Of a DNA stretch of 64,000 nt, positions 19,529 through 30,054 are shown in pieces. Source of the DNA: Mycolicibacterium moriokaense (GTDB lineage: Bacteria; Actinomycetota; Actinomycetes; Mycobacteriales; Mycobacteriaceae); the NCBI RefSeq assembly GCF_010726085.1, contig NZ_AP022560.1, positions 3,472,001-3,536,000 of the forward strand, given 5' to 3'. A model generated the notes under the pieces. The model saw only the letters and a list, made by a program, of their open reading frames with translations. It was not told the origin of the DNA and did no database searches. Every line of letters begins with the position of its first letter. Position 1 is the first letter of the stretch. The translations under genes were made by a program, and so were the position numbers.

Positions 19529-20323
19529 ATGGATATGGCAGAGATGGACGAGGTATTCAGGGCGCTGGCGGATCCAAACCGGCGTCTGCTGCTCGACAGC
19601 CTCAACACCCGCAACGGTCAGACCCTGCGCGAGTTGTGCGCGGGTCTGTCCATGGCGCGGCAGTCGGTCAGCAAGCATCTGGCGGTGCTCGAATCGGCGA
19701 ACCTCATCACGACGGTGTGGCGGGGCAGGGAGAAGATGCACTACCTCAACGCCGAACCGATCAACGCCATCGCCGACCGCTGGATCAACCAGTACGACCG
19801 TGCGCGTGTACAGGCACTCGCCGATCTCAAAATCGCATTGGAGACCGAACCGATGAGCAGTAGCCCCGAATTCGTCTACACCACCTACATTCGGACCACC
19901 CCGGAAAGACTTTGGCAGGCGATCACCGATCCGGCGTTCTCGCACCGCTATATGGGCCACGCAATAGCGTCCGACTGGCAGAAAGGCTCGACCTACGTCT
20001 GGGAGGACCGAGAGCTGCGGATCGAGCACCCGGAACAGGTGATTCTCGAAGTCGATCCCTATCGCAGGCTTGCCTTTACCTTTCACACGTTCGTCCCAGA
20101 GCTGACCGAGCTCGGTCTCGACGAGGACGTGATCGCCAAAGCGGCCGCGGAGCGGCGCTCGAAGGTGTCGTTCGACATAGAACCAGTGGACGACGGCCAG
20201 GTGAAGCTCACCGTCATCCATGACGACTTCCCGCCGGAAAGCACTGTGCGCGAGCTAATCTCCGGTGGCTGGCCATGGAAGCTGGCCAACCTCAAGAGCG
20301 GACTGGAGGAGGACGCGCGATGA
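19529..20323 (+). CDS. ArsR-family HTH regulator fused to SRPBCC/AHSA1 domain
   Basis: This 264-residue protein combines two modules usually encoded by adjacent genes. Residues 5-95 are an ArsR winged helix (DEVFRALADPNRRLLLDSL, then the recognition helix region ARQSVSKHLAVLE). Residues about 115-264 are an SRPBCC/AHSA1-like ligand-binding domain (FVYTTYIRTTPERLWQAITD). No metal-binding cysteine motif is seen in the HTH, so a small hydrophobic ligand sensed by the SRPBCC part is more likely than a metal; this is inference. Start choice: ATG 19529 follows a promoter and operators that rule out starts further upstream; ATG 19535 and 19544 are alternatives. The stop overlaps the next ATG (ATGA), so the DUF899 gene is translationally coupled. 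Confidence 0.85.
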   Translation: MDMAEMDEVFRALADPNRRLLLDSLNTRNGQTLRELCAGLSMARQSVSKHLAVLESANLITTVWRGREKMHYLNAEPINAIADRWINQYDRARVQALADLKIALETEPMSSSPEFVYTTYIRTTPERLWQAITDPAFSHRYMGHAIASDWQKGSTYVWEDRELRIEHPEQVILEVDPYRRLAFTFHTFVPELTELGLDEDVIAKAAAERRSKVSFDIEPVDDGQVKLTVIHDDFPPESTVRELISGGWPWKLANLKSGLEEDAR

Positions 20324-21084
20324 AGACGCCACCGATCGTATCCGCCGGGGAGTGGGACCAAGCTCTCATGGGCATGCTCGTCAAGGAGAAGGAGGTTCAA
20401 CGAGCCCGCGACGCGTTAGCCGCCCAGCGCCGACGGATGCCATGGATGCGTGTCGACAAGGACTACGTATTCGACGGTCCTGACGGGAAACTGAGTCTGC
20501 CAGATCTTTTCGATGGCCGACGCCAACTGATCGTGTACCGTGCGTTCATCGAACCCGGCACCGGTGACTGGCCCGAACATGGTTGTACCGGTTGCTCTTT
20601 GATGGCCGATCACGTGCCAAACCTGGCTCATCTCAACGCGCGCGACACCACGTTTGTCTACGTATCGCGTGCAGCCCAATCCGATCTTGCTCGAATGAAA
20701 GAGAAGATGGGCTGGCGGCACCCGTGGTTCACCATCACCGACACGTTCGACGAGGACTTCGGCGTCGAAGACTGGCACGGGACCAACGCGTTCATCCGCG
20801 ACGACGAGGAGCGCATCTACCGGACTTACATGATCAACGGGCGCGGTGATGAGATATTCGTCAACACCTGGAACCTGCTCGACATGACTGCGCTTGGGCG
20901 ACAGGAAGATTGGGAGGACTCACCGGAGGGTTACCCGCAGACCCCGCCCTACGAATGGTGGTCTTGGAACGACACGTACGCGCAGCACACCCCGTGGCGA
21001 TGGTTCGGCGACCCCGACCCCGACGACCCGAACGACCAACGGCCACCACGTAAGGACGACGCCACCCACGGCGCGTGCTGCTAG
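20320..21084 (+). CDS. DUF899 family thioredoxin-like protein
   Basis: This 254-residue protein shows the DUF899 pattern: a YRAFIEPG segment, the HGCTGCSLMADHV block with a CxxC pair at about residues 89 and 92, SRAAQSDLARMKEKMGW, and the tail FVNTWNLLDMTALGR. DUF899 proteins have a thioredoxin-like fold; the exact reaction is unknown. It ends with ACC, a Cys-Cys tail. The start ATG at 20320 overlaps the upstream stop and has a strong GGAGGA Shine-Dalgarno inside the upstream gene, so the two form one operon under the ArsR-type operators. Its TAG shares a CTAG with the convergent MBL gene stop. Confidence 0.85.
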   Translation: MKTPPIVSAGEWDQALMGMLVKEKEVQRARDALAAQRRRMPWMRVDKDYVFDGPDGKLSLPDLFDGRRQLIVYRAFIEPGTGDWPEHGCTGCSLMADHVPNLAHLNARDTTFVYVSRAAQSDLARMKEKMGWRHPWFTITDTFDEDFGVEDWHGTNAFIRDDEERIYRTYMINGRGDEIFVNTWNLLDMTALGRQEDWEDSPEGYPQTPPYEWWSWNDTYAQHTPWRWFGDPDPDDPNDQRPPRKDDATHGACC

Positions 21085-21740
21085 GACGGCACGCTAGCCA
21101 ACGCGTGCTCGAGCATCTCTGACCACCGCGCAGCGTCGACCTCCTCGATCGCCGACGAGCCGCCAAACGCGCTGGAGATAACCAGGTTGGGCGCGACCGT
21201 GCCCAGTAACTCGATGCTCTCTCGCATCGCCGCGGCGTCGCCCCGGCCCGGCACCACGAACGTCGACCAGGTGCCGTCGCCGGTAGGGAAGACGGTGTCG
21301 CCGGTGAACAGATACCGTTCGCCACTCACACCCGTCACGAGGTAGCAGGTGCTTCCCGGCGAATGGCCAGGCGTGGGAAGCGCTTCGACATCATTGTCGT
21401 CGACGTGTCTGACGGCATCTACCACTACGTCGACACGACCATGCTTGGCGATCGACTCCAGTTCGGCTGCGGGAGCATGCAACTGACGGCCGAACCGCTC
21501 GGCGATCCGGGCCAGGTTCGGGCCCGCCTCGTCGAGATGCGACAGGTACTGAGCGCTGACACCGCCCAATTCGTCGATCGCATCGAAGTCTGCATCTCCA
21601 GCTGGACTGTAGAACAGCACATTGCCGGCAGGCCGTCGCCACAAGTAGGAGTGCGTCGTCAGGCCGGGAAACGGCGAGTCGGTGCGAGTCTGATAGAGGT
21701 CCTCGCGGACCTGGGTCAAAGCGGACAATTCAATGGTCAT
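21081..21740 (-). CDS. metallo-beta-lactamase fold protein with degenerate metal motif
   Basis: Residues 1-219 show a metallo-beta-lactamase arrangement: THSYLWRRP, LSHLDEAG, PTPGHSPGSTCYLV (His metal ligand after strand) and FTGDTVF (Asp ligand). The canonical HxHxDH is reduced to SHLDE, so the first metal site is altered or absent; similar MBL proteins with an HxDE variant exist. The reaction is unknown. ATG 21740 (MTIELSAL) is chosen; TTG 21776 and ATG 21764 are in frame but fall on or before a palindromic operator. It follows the alpha/beta hydrolase gene directly and probably shares its transcript, with an extra control point between them. Confidence 0.75.
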   Translation of the reverse strand: MTIELSALTQVREDLYQTRTDSPFPGLTTHSYLWRRPAGNVLFYSPAGDADFDAIDELGGVSAQYLSHLDEAGPNLARIAERFGRQLHAPAAELESIAKHGRVDVVVDAVRHVDDNDVEALPTPGHSPGSTCYLVTGVSGERYLFTGDTVFPTGDGTWSTFVVPGRGDAAAMRESIELLGTVAPNLVISSAFGGSSAIEEVDAARWSEMLEHALASVPS

Positions 21741-21754
21741 ACCCCAGCCTGCTT

Positions 21755-21772
21755 CCTCAACCATTGTTGAGG
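21755..21772 (-). promoter_or_regulatory. SoxR-like box CCTCAA-N6-TTGAGG
   Basis: An 18-bp palindrome with half-sites CCTCAA and TTGAGG spaced by 6 nt matches the architecture of the SoxR operator (MerR family). The perfect arms extend to CCTCAAC/GTTGAGG. On the minus strand it directly follows TTGACC, a possible -35, as MerR-type operators do, but no good -10 is visible 19 nt later. It sits between the hydrolase stop and the MBL start. No MerR gene is in the window. Confidence 0.4.
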
Positions 21773-22444
21773 TCAAGCCACAGCCGCAATCCGAGCCGCC
21801 ACCTCGTCGGCGATCTTGAGCGCATCCGGGTCGTCAGCCGCCGAATAACGCCCGGCCACCGCGTCATATGACGCCCCTGCGATCGTCGCGTGGTCGGCAG
21901 GCAGCTCGGCAAGCGATACCGGCCAATCGTGCTGCCGAAGCATCGCGGCAAATTCCCGACTCGCCGCGACCGGGATGACGTCGTCGTCCACACCGTGCAG
22001 CAGCGTGAACGGCACACGAACGCCGGAGTCCGCCACCAGCGGTTCGCCGAAGACGGGGTCGGTGACCATGAACGCCCCTGCCAGACAGACGGTGTGCTTC
22101 AACCTCGTATCAAGCCGCGCGGCATGAAGGGTCACGCCTGCCGCAGCAAGTCCACCCATTGACCAGCCGACGAGCACCATGGCGTCCGGTTCAGCGCTGG
22201 CCTCTCGGGCGAACTGCAACGACCTCAACAAATCCGCCCGCCCGCGGTCGTCGGCCTGCGAGTTCCAGTCGGGGACCACGACGCCGTGCCCCAACTCGAC
22301 CAACCGCGAAGCCAACGGCCGCATGCTGGCTCGGGCATCGGTCTGGGCGCCGTGCCACATCAGGACACCGCCTCCCTTCAGCTCTCCGAAGACATCGGCG
22401 TTGCGGCCAGGCGCGTATTCGACGGTATCCACGTATCGAGGCAT
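21773..22444 (-). CDS. alpha/beta hydrolase (dienelactone hydrolase-like)
   Basis: A 223-residue alpha/beta hydrolase with the nucleophile elbow GWSMG (Ser 95), an acid in LLHGVDDDVIP and a histidine in LPADHATIAG. The early HGAQTD segment could provide the oxyanion hole. The size and order suggest a small esterase or acyl hydrolase; the substrate is unknown. The gene is first of a two-gene minus-strand unit with the MBL protein; 32 nt separate its stop from the MBL start. The start at 22444 begins the first beta strand and fits the family; no upstream extension is needed. Confidence 0.8.
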   Translation of the reverse strand: MPRYVDTVEYAPGRNADVFGELKGGGVLMWHGAQTDARASMRPLASRLVELGHGVVVPDWNSQADDRGRADLLRSLQFAREASAEPDAMVLVGWSMGGLAAAGVTLHAARLDTRLKHTVCLAGAFMVTDPVFGEPLVADSGVRVPFTLLHGVDDDVIPVAASREFAAMLRQHDWPVSLAELPADHATIAGASYDAVAGRYSAADDPDALKIADEVAARIAAVA

Positions 22445-22509
22445 TCCCGCGAACCGCCCTTCCTAACGCAGCGGCCGCTTACAGTTGAAGAAGGGAGGTT
22501 CGAATCACG

Positions 22510-22888
22510 ATGCGGCGAAAATGGCTGGGGTCGGCGTCATTGGCCGTGTCCCTGTGCGTCGCAACCCCTGCCACTCGCTGGACCGGCATCGGCGGTCTGC
22601 TACTCAGCCGACTGTGTGCCCAACTTCGCCCGCAACGTCATTTCCGGCGCTCCGTGCAGACCAGGGAAGTACTTCAACTACGGCCTCGACGCCAACGGCG
22701 GCACCTTCGTTTGCAACAAGATCGGTGTGTGGACCGCCGCCGGCCCGCTGATCGGCGTCTACAACGTCGCGCTGCCCTGCAAGATCGAGGGCACCTCGGC
22801 GCAGGGGTCCGACGGTGTCGCGTTCCAGTGCGCCGACATGGGCGGCGGGCAGCTGAAATGGGCACACCGCGTTGACACCCTCGAGTGA
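22510..22888 (+). pseudogene. secreted small protein gene with a 1-nt frameshift in the signal peptide
   Basis: ATG 22510 starts a good signal peptide (MRRKWLGSASLAVSLCVAT), but this frame then reads an arginine-rich non-protein sequence. The +1 frame continues at once with LPLAGPASAVCYSADC and a convincing mature domain with six cysteines down to WAHRVDTLE at 22888. Removing one C from the CCCC run at 22565-22568 restores a 126-codon gene with an ASA cleavage site. So either this copy is mutated or the assembly has one extra base. The mature domain looks like a small disulfide-rich exported protein; function unknown. It has a GGAGG-type Shine-Dalgarno near 22495 and is convergent with the amidotransferase gene. 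Confidence 0.65.
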
Positions 22889-22895
22889 CACCCCG

Positions 22896-23642
22896 TCACC
22901 GTCGGATGTACCGCTCCACGAACAGCCGTAGGATGCTGTGCGGGTAGCGGACATTCCATTGCCGCGCTTCAATTTTCAACTGCTCCGCCGACTCGGGAGC
23001 GAAGTACCCGTGGTGTTTGTAGACATCGAGCCGGGTATCTATGCCGATCAGGTCGAGCTCAGGGTGAAACTGCGTGGCGTACACGTTATGGCCCACCCGG
23101 AACGCCTGCACGGGGCACTGCGGTGAGGTGGCCAGGCACAACGCGTCGGCCGGCAGCGTCGCCGCCGACTCCTTGTGTCCGCCGTACGCATCGAAGGCAT
23201 CCGGCACCTCCGCGAACAGCGGATCCTCGCGTCCGGCGTCCGTGACCGTGATCTTCATGCCGCCCACCGGCTCCGGATACGTGCGGTCGATGACCGCCCC
23301 GATCACGGTGCCCAGCGTGCCCACGCCATAACAGCAGCCGAGGAACGGGTAGTCCTCGTCGACGATGCGCTCGATCAACGCAAACAACTCAGACTCGACC
23401 CGTTGCTGCGTCGCCGATTTCGATTCCGGTGCATCACTGACGTTGTAGGGTCCGCCGCCGAGGATGATGCCCGACCAGTCGGCGAAACCGATGTCCCCCA
23501 ATGATTCATGGGTCAGGCGGATGCGATGCATCCCCGTCGTATCGAGCCCCCCGAAACGCATCATCGCGCCGTATTCGTCGTCGGCCGCCTCGTCCTCGCC
23601 GCGAATCGACAGCAGCAGGAAGGGTAAGGCGCCCCGACGCAC
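22896..23642 (-). CDS. class I glutamine amidotransferase-like protein
   Basis: The 248-residue chain has the GATase1 features: LGGGPYNVSD, the nucleophile elbow FLGCCYGVG (Cys 104) and the His-Glu pair in YATQFHPELD. It resembles stand-alone GMP-synthase-like amidotransferases, which release ammonia from glutamine or gamma-glutamyl compounds. No synthetase partner is adjacent, so a gamma-glutamyl hydrolase role is possible. GTG 23642 is the only sensible start; further upstream the frame runs through the hairpin after katG. The Shine-Dalgarno would lie in the right side of that hairpin. Confidence 0.8.
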   Translation of the reverse strand: MRRGALPFLLLSIRGEDEAADDEYGAMMRFGGLDTTGMHRIRLTHESLGDIGFADWSGIILGGGPYNVSDAPESKSATQQRVESELFALIERIVDEDYPFLGCCYGVGTLGTVIGAVIDRTYPEPVGGMKITVTDAGREDPLFAEVPDAFDAYGGHKESAATLPADALCLATSPQCPVQAFRVGHNVYATQFHPELDLIGIDTRLDVYKHHGYFAPESAEQLKIEARQWNVRYPHSILRLFVERYIRR

Positions 23643-23678
23643 AACACCCCGCGAGCCGTCGGAGCCCGCGGGGTGTTG
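23642..23678 (-). terminator. katG terminator hairpin, overlapping next start codon
   Basis: CAACACCCCGCG (23642-23653) and CGCGGGGTGTTG (23667-23678) form a perfect 12-bp stem with a 13-nt loop. It lies 15 nt after the katG stop on the minus strand, where a terminator is expected. There is no U-tract, which is common in mycobacteria. The stem also contains the likely ribosome binding site and touches the GTG start of the amidotransferase gene. Confidence 0.65.
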
Positions 23679-23693
23679 CACGTCGCTATTAGA

Positions 23694-26421
<2,728 letters not shown>

Positions 26422-26428
26422 GCACACC

Positions 26429-26456
26429 ATCATGCCCCTTTTTTGGAATGAGTCAA
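26429..26456 (-). promoter_or_regulatory. furA promoter, TTGACT-N16-CATGAT, leaderless
   Basis: On the minus strand TTGACT (26456-26451) and CATGAT (26434-26429) are 16 nt apart and place the transcription start at about the GTG codon 26421. The ATTCCAAAAAAGGGG spacer is AT-rich next to the -35 like the FurA operator described upstream of mycobacterial furA genes. FurA binding here follows from family knowledge, not from data in the window. Confidence 0.7.
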
Positions 26457-26564
26457 GAGTAGGTTTGTCGGCGTTTCGGGCGTGTCGGAGCCCAGCAGAG
26501 CGGGCTGTCCCCGGGATGACACCAGAGTGGCTGGTTAACAACGATTTTGGTAACACACAGGGGA

Positions 26565-26593
26565 TTGACAGCGTGTCTGAACGTGCCTATGCA
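26565..26593 (+). promoter_or_regulatory. sigma-A type promoter TTGACA-N17-TATGCA
   Basis: TTGACA at 26565-26570 and TATGCA at 26588-26593 are separated by an ideal 17 nt. Transcription would start near 26600 and leave an untranslated leader of about 110 nt before the acyltransferase GTG at 26709. No riboswitch-like structure was recognised in this leader. Confidence 0.5.
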
Positions 26594-26708
26594 GTGGGAC
26601 CGCTGCTACCCTGCCGAAAGCCGCAAGGACGCGCGTGAGGCGTACGCCCTGCAGACGAATGCGTGTCGCCTGAACGAAACCGATCGAGTCCCTCACGAAG
26701 AGAGTGTT

Positions 26709-27932
26709 GTGCGTACCGGAGAGATCAAGGCCCTATCCGGACTGCGCATCGTCGCTGCCGTGTGGGTCGTGCTCTTCCACTTCCGTCCGCTACTCGAGCA
26801 GGCTTCCCCCGGATTCCGCTCGGCGCTCGCGCCCGTCCTCGACTGCGGCGCGCAGGGCGTGGACCTCTTCTTCATCCTCAGCGGCTTCGTCCTGACCTGG
26901 AACTACATGGACCGCATGGGCGAGTCCTGGTCGTGGCGGGCCACCGTGCACTTCCTCTGGCTGCGGCTGTCCCGCGTGTGGCCCGTCTATCTGGTGACGA
27001 TGCACCTCGCCGCGCTGTGGATCATCTTCACGTTGAACGTCGGCCATGTGCCCTCCAAGGTCGCCGACCAGCTCACCGCGATGAACTACGTCAAGCAGTT
27101 CCTGCTCGTGCAGCTGTGGTTCGCGCCGTACTTCGACGGCACCAGCTGGGACGGTCCAGCCTGGTCGATCAGCGCCGAATGGTTGGCTTACCTGCTGTTC
27201 GGGGCTTTGGCGCTGGTGATCTTCCGCATCGCTCGGGCGACGCGAGCGCGCGGGCTGATCTACCTCGCCGTGGCGGCCGCGCTACCCCCGGTCCTGCTGC
27301 TGATGGCGACCGGCCTCTTCTACACGCCGTGGAGCTGGCTGCCGCGCATCGTCATGCAGTTCACCGCAGGCGCGCTGGTGTGTGCTGCGGTCCGCAAGCT
27401 GCAGCCCAGCGACCGTGCCCGTACCGGCGCCGGCATCGCGGCGCTCCTCATCGCGGCCGCCATAGTCGGCATCCTGTACTGGCTCGACGCCCACCCCATG
27501 CCGTCCATCTACGATTCGGCCGGGCTGGTCGACGTGCTGTTCGTCCCGCTGGTGTTGACCCTGGCGATAGGCGCGGGCACCCTACCCGCCCTGCTGGCTC
27601 TGCGCCCCATGGTCTACCTCGGACACGTCTCGTTCAGCCTCTACATGGTTCACGAGTTGGTGCACACGACGTGGAATTGGATGGTCGAGCAGTTCGAGAT
27701 TCACCTCGGATCGGATCTCGCGGGCAAGGCGGTGCTCGTCGGGCTGCTCGCGGTCGCATTCGGGGGGGCCGTGTTCCTCTATCACTTCGTCGAGGAGCCT
27801 GCGCGTAAGTGGATGCGCGGCATGATGACCCCGCCTCGCGACACCCGGATCGAGCACGGGCGCGGCAAGCTTCAGACGATCGACGGCCAGCGTGAGGAGC
27901 GCACACCCGTGGTTTCGGCACGTGCCGGATGA
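26709..27932 (+). CDS. acyltransferase 3 family membrane protein
   Basis: This 407-residue integral membrane protein has about ten hydrophobic helices and the acyltransferase-3 signature: ALSGLRIVAAVWVVLFHF with the conserved catalytic-type histidine, FFILSGFVLTW, RLSRVWPVYL, and WSISAEWLAYLLFG. Such enzymes O-acylate cell-surface glycans or glycolipids; the acceptor cannot be predicted. The C-terminal 45 residues after the last helix are polar and cytosolic. GTG 26709 is chosen because it sits directly before the family start and has a purine-rich GAAGAGAG sequence; upstream in-frame codons belong to the leader. It is divergent from furA. Confidence 0.85.
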   Translation: MRTGEIKALSGLRIVAAVWVVLFHFRPLLEQASPGFRSALAPVLDCGAQGVDLFFILSGFVLTWNYMDRMGESWSWRATVHFLWLRLSRVWPVYLVTMHLAALWIIFTLNVGHVPSKVADQLTAMNYVKQFLLVQLWFAPYFDGTSWDGPAWSISAEWLAYLLFGALALVIFRIARATRARGLIYLAVAAALPPVLLLMATGLFYTPWSWLPRIVMQFTAGALVCAAVRKLQPSDRARTGAGIAALLIAAAIVGILYWLDAHPMPSIYDSAGLVDVLFVPLVLTLAIGAGTLPALLALRPMVYLGHVSFSLYMVHELVHTTWNWMVEQFEIHLGSDLAGKAVLVGLLAVAFGGAVFLYHFVEEPARKWMRGMMTPPRDTRIEHGRGKLQTIDGQREERTPVVSARAG

Positions 27933-27983
27933 GTTTGCGCGTCACCGGCATCGGTTTGGTCGATTGAGCCCTAGGCTGGTCCG

Positions 27984-28676
27984 GTGAGTCGGTTGGTCAC
28001 GGCCATGGTCGCGCTTGCGCTCCTGGTCTGCGGGTGCGGTGGACGCCCAATAGAGGTGCGTCACAACGATATCGTGGTGCTGAATGTTGCCGTGAATCGC
28101 ATCGCGGTGATCGGTGATTCCTACACGACGGGTGGAGAGCTCGGTGGTCTCGGTCCCAACGCATGGACCGAACATGCCTGGCGCGACCTTGCTGAGTATC
28201 GGACTCCGATCACCGCCGATGTCGGCGCCGAAGGGGGCGCGGGGTATGCCGTCCGGGGCAACCGCGGGAGCCTGTTCGAGGATCTGGTCGGCCGAACGGT
28301 CAAGCCAGACGACGCGCTCGTGCTGTTCTTCGGGTCGCGCAACGATCAGCACATCGGAACCGCGCAGTACTCGCTGCTGACCTACGGCACCTTCCAATTG
28401 GCCCGTCGCATCGCGCCTTCGGCGACGTTCCTGGTCATCGGGCCGCCGTGGCCGACGGCCGATCCGCCCGCGGACATCGTGCGGATTCGCGATGCGCTGC
28501 GCTACCAGGCGGGCCTTGCCGGCGCGACGTTCATCGACCCCATCGCCGAACGTTGGTTCGTGGGTCGACCCGAATTGATCGGCGCCGACGGCGTGCATCC
28601 GACCGATGCCGGCCATGAGTACATGGCCGAGAAGATCGCGCCGCTCATCGCCGCGGAACTGCCTACCCGCATATGA
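27984..28676 (+). CDS. SGNH/GDSL-type lipoprotein hydrolase
   Basis: This 230-residue protein starts with a lipoprotein-type signal (MSRLVTAMVALALLVCGCGG), with Cys 18 the likely lipidated residue. Block I is AVIGDSYTTGG (catalytic Ser), GSRND could be the oxyanion block, and DGVHPTDAGH carries the catalytic Asp and His. It is probably an extracytoplasmic esterase or acyl hydrolase. The start codon is GTG at 27984. It is followed after 31 nt by the histidine kinase gene on the same strand, so the two may be co-transcribed. The substrate is unknown. Confidence 0.85.
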   Translation: MSRLVTAMVALALLVCGCGGRPIEVRHNDIVVLNVAVNRIAVIGDSYTTGGELGGLGPNAWTEHAWRDLAEYRTPITADVGAEGGAGYAVRGNRGSLFEDLVGRTVKPDDALVLFFGSRNDQHIGTAQYSLLTYGTFQLARRIAPSATFLVIGPPWPTADPPADIVRIRDALRYQAGLAGATFIDPIAERWFVGRPELIGADGVHPTDAGHEYMAEKIAPLIAAELPTRI

Positions 28677-28707
28677 ACGCCGATAACGCTCGCTATGGTC
28701 TCCGGTG

Positions 28708-30054
28708 ATGGGACTCCTCGAGCGGTTGTACGAATGGCTGGCGCGCGTGCTGTCGCTGCGCGTGATCGTCATCGTCGCAGCGCTTTCAGTCGTCGCGCTT
28801 GTGATCACGCTGGGCGCGTGGGTGTGGTTCGGCGTGACGAACGATCAGTACAGCCAGCTTGACCGGCGACTCGATTCGGTGAGCAGTCTCGGCGACATCA
28901 GCATGCTGCTGCGCGCCGCCCAGGGCGCCGGCCAATCCCAGGCCCCGGACGGCAACCTCGTGCGGACCGCCCGCATCGACGGCATCACGGTGTCCATCCC
29001 CAAGGAAGTGGTGCTGCCCGAGTTCGACGTCGGCTACGCGAACACCACCATCGACGGGGTGGAATACCGCGTCCGCACCTTCACCGCCGGTGAGGCGAAG
29101 ATCGCGGTGGGTGCGCCGGTCGCCGAAACCCAGCGCCGCATCAACGAACTCCACCGGCGCGTCCTGTTGATCTGCGGCGGCGTCATCATCGGCACGGTTC
29201 TGGTCGGCTGGGTGATGTGGTCGATCATGATCAATCCGTTCCGGCTGCTCGCACAGCAGGCGCGGGCGATCAACGCGCAGTCCAATCCCGACGAGGTCAA
29301 GGTGCGCGGCGTACAGGAAGCCGTCGAGATCGCCGAGGCCGTCGAAGGAATGCTCGCCCGCATCGGCGACGAACAACAACGCACCAAGGCGGCGCTCGAA
29401 TCGGCTCGAGACTTCGCCGCCGTCGCCTCCCACGAACTACGTACGCCGCTGACGGCCATGCGCACCAATCTCGAAGTGCTTTCGACGCTCGAGATGCGCG
29501 ACGACCAACGGCAGGAAGTGATCGCCGACGTGATGCGCACCCAGTCGCGGATCGAGGCGACGCTGACGGCGTTGGAGCGCCTGGCGCAAGGCGAATTGAC
29601 GACCGTCGACGACTTCGTCCCGGTCGACATCACCGAACTGCTGGATCGCGCCGCCCACGACGCGATGCGGAACTACCCCGGACTCAAAGTGTCGCTGGCA
29701 TCGTCGACCACGGTACTGATGGTGGGTCTGCCCGCAGGCTTGCGACTGGTCATCGACAATGCCATCACCAACGCGGTCAAGCACGGCGGGGCGACCGAGA
29801 TCCGGCTCAGCGCAGAGAGTTCCGGCGACGGGGTGGAGATCGCCGTCGACGACAACGGCAGCGGGGTGCCGGAGGAGGAGCGGGCCGCCGTCTTCGAGAG
29901 GTTCTCCCGAGGGTCGACGGCCGCACGGTCCGGTTCGGGGCTCGGCCTTGCCCTGGTCGCCCAGCAGGCCGACCTGCATGGCGGTATCGCGGCCATGGAA
30001 GCCAGTCCGCTCGGGGGTGCCCGGCTGGTTCTGCGGTTACCGGCACCGAGTTAG
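28708..30054 (+). CDS. PrrB-like sensor histidine kinase, no adjacent response regulator
   Basis: This 448-residue membrane kinase has a first transmembrane helix at about 19-41, an extracytoplasmic sensor of about 110 residues, a second helix near 151-175, HAMP, then the H box ASHELRTPLTAMRTN, N box DNAITNAVKHGG and G boxes DDNGSGVP and GLGLAL. The cytosolic half is extremely close to mycobacterial PrrB (for example ARDFAAVASHELRTP, RIEATLTALERLAQGEL), while the sensor region diverges. PrrB normally pairs with PrrA in an operon; no response regulator gene is present here, so this is probably an orphan paralogue. ATG 28708 is used; GTG 28705 adds one residue. Its stop overlaps the convergent dehalogenase stop by 4 nt. 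Confidence 0.88.
   Translation: MGLLERLYEWLARVLSLRVIVIVAALSVVALVITLGAWVWFGVTNDQYSQLDRRLDSVSSLGDISMLLRAAQGAGQSQAPDGNLVRTARIDGITVSIPKEVVLPEFDVGYANTTIDGVEYRVRTFTAGEAKIAVGAPVAETQRRINELHRRVLLICGGVIIGTVLVGWVMWSIMINPFRLLAQQARAINAQSNPDEVKVRGVQEAVEIAEAVEGMLARIGDEQQRTKAALESARDFAAVASHELRTPLTAMRTNLEVLSTLEMRDDQRQEVIADVMRTQSRIEATLTALERLAQGELTTVDDFVPVDITELLDRAAHDAMRNYPGLKVSLASSTTVLMVGLPAGLRLVIDNAITNAVKHGGATEIRLSAESSGDGVEIAVDDNGSGVPEEERAAVFERFSRGSTAARSGSGLGLALVAQQADLHGGIAAMEASPLGGARLVLRLPAPS

Noticed and set aside
28705..30054. Naming the kinase prrB outright
   Set aside because: Core similarity is strong, but the sensor diverges and no prrA is adjacent, so paralogy is more likely.
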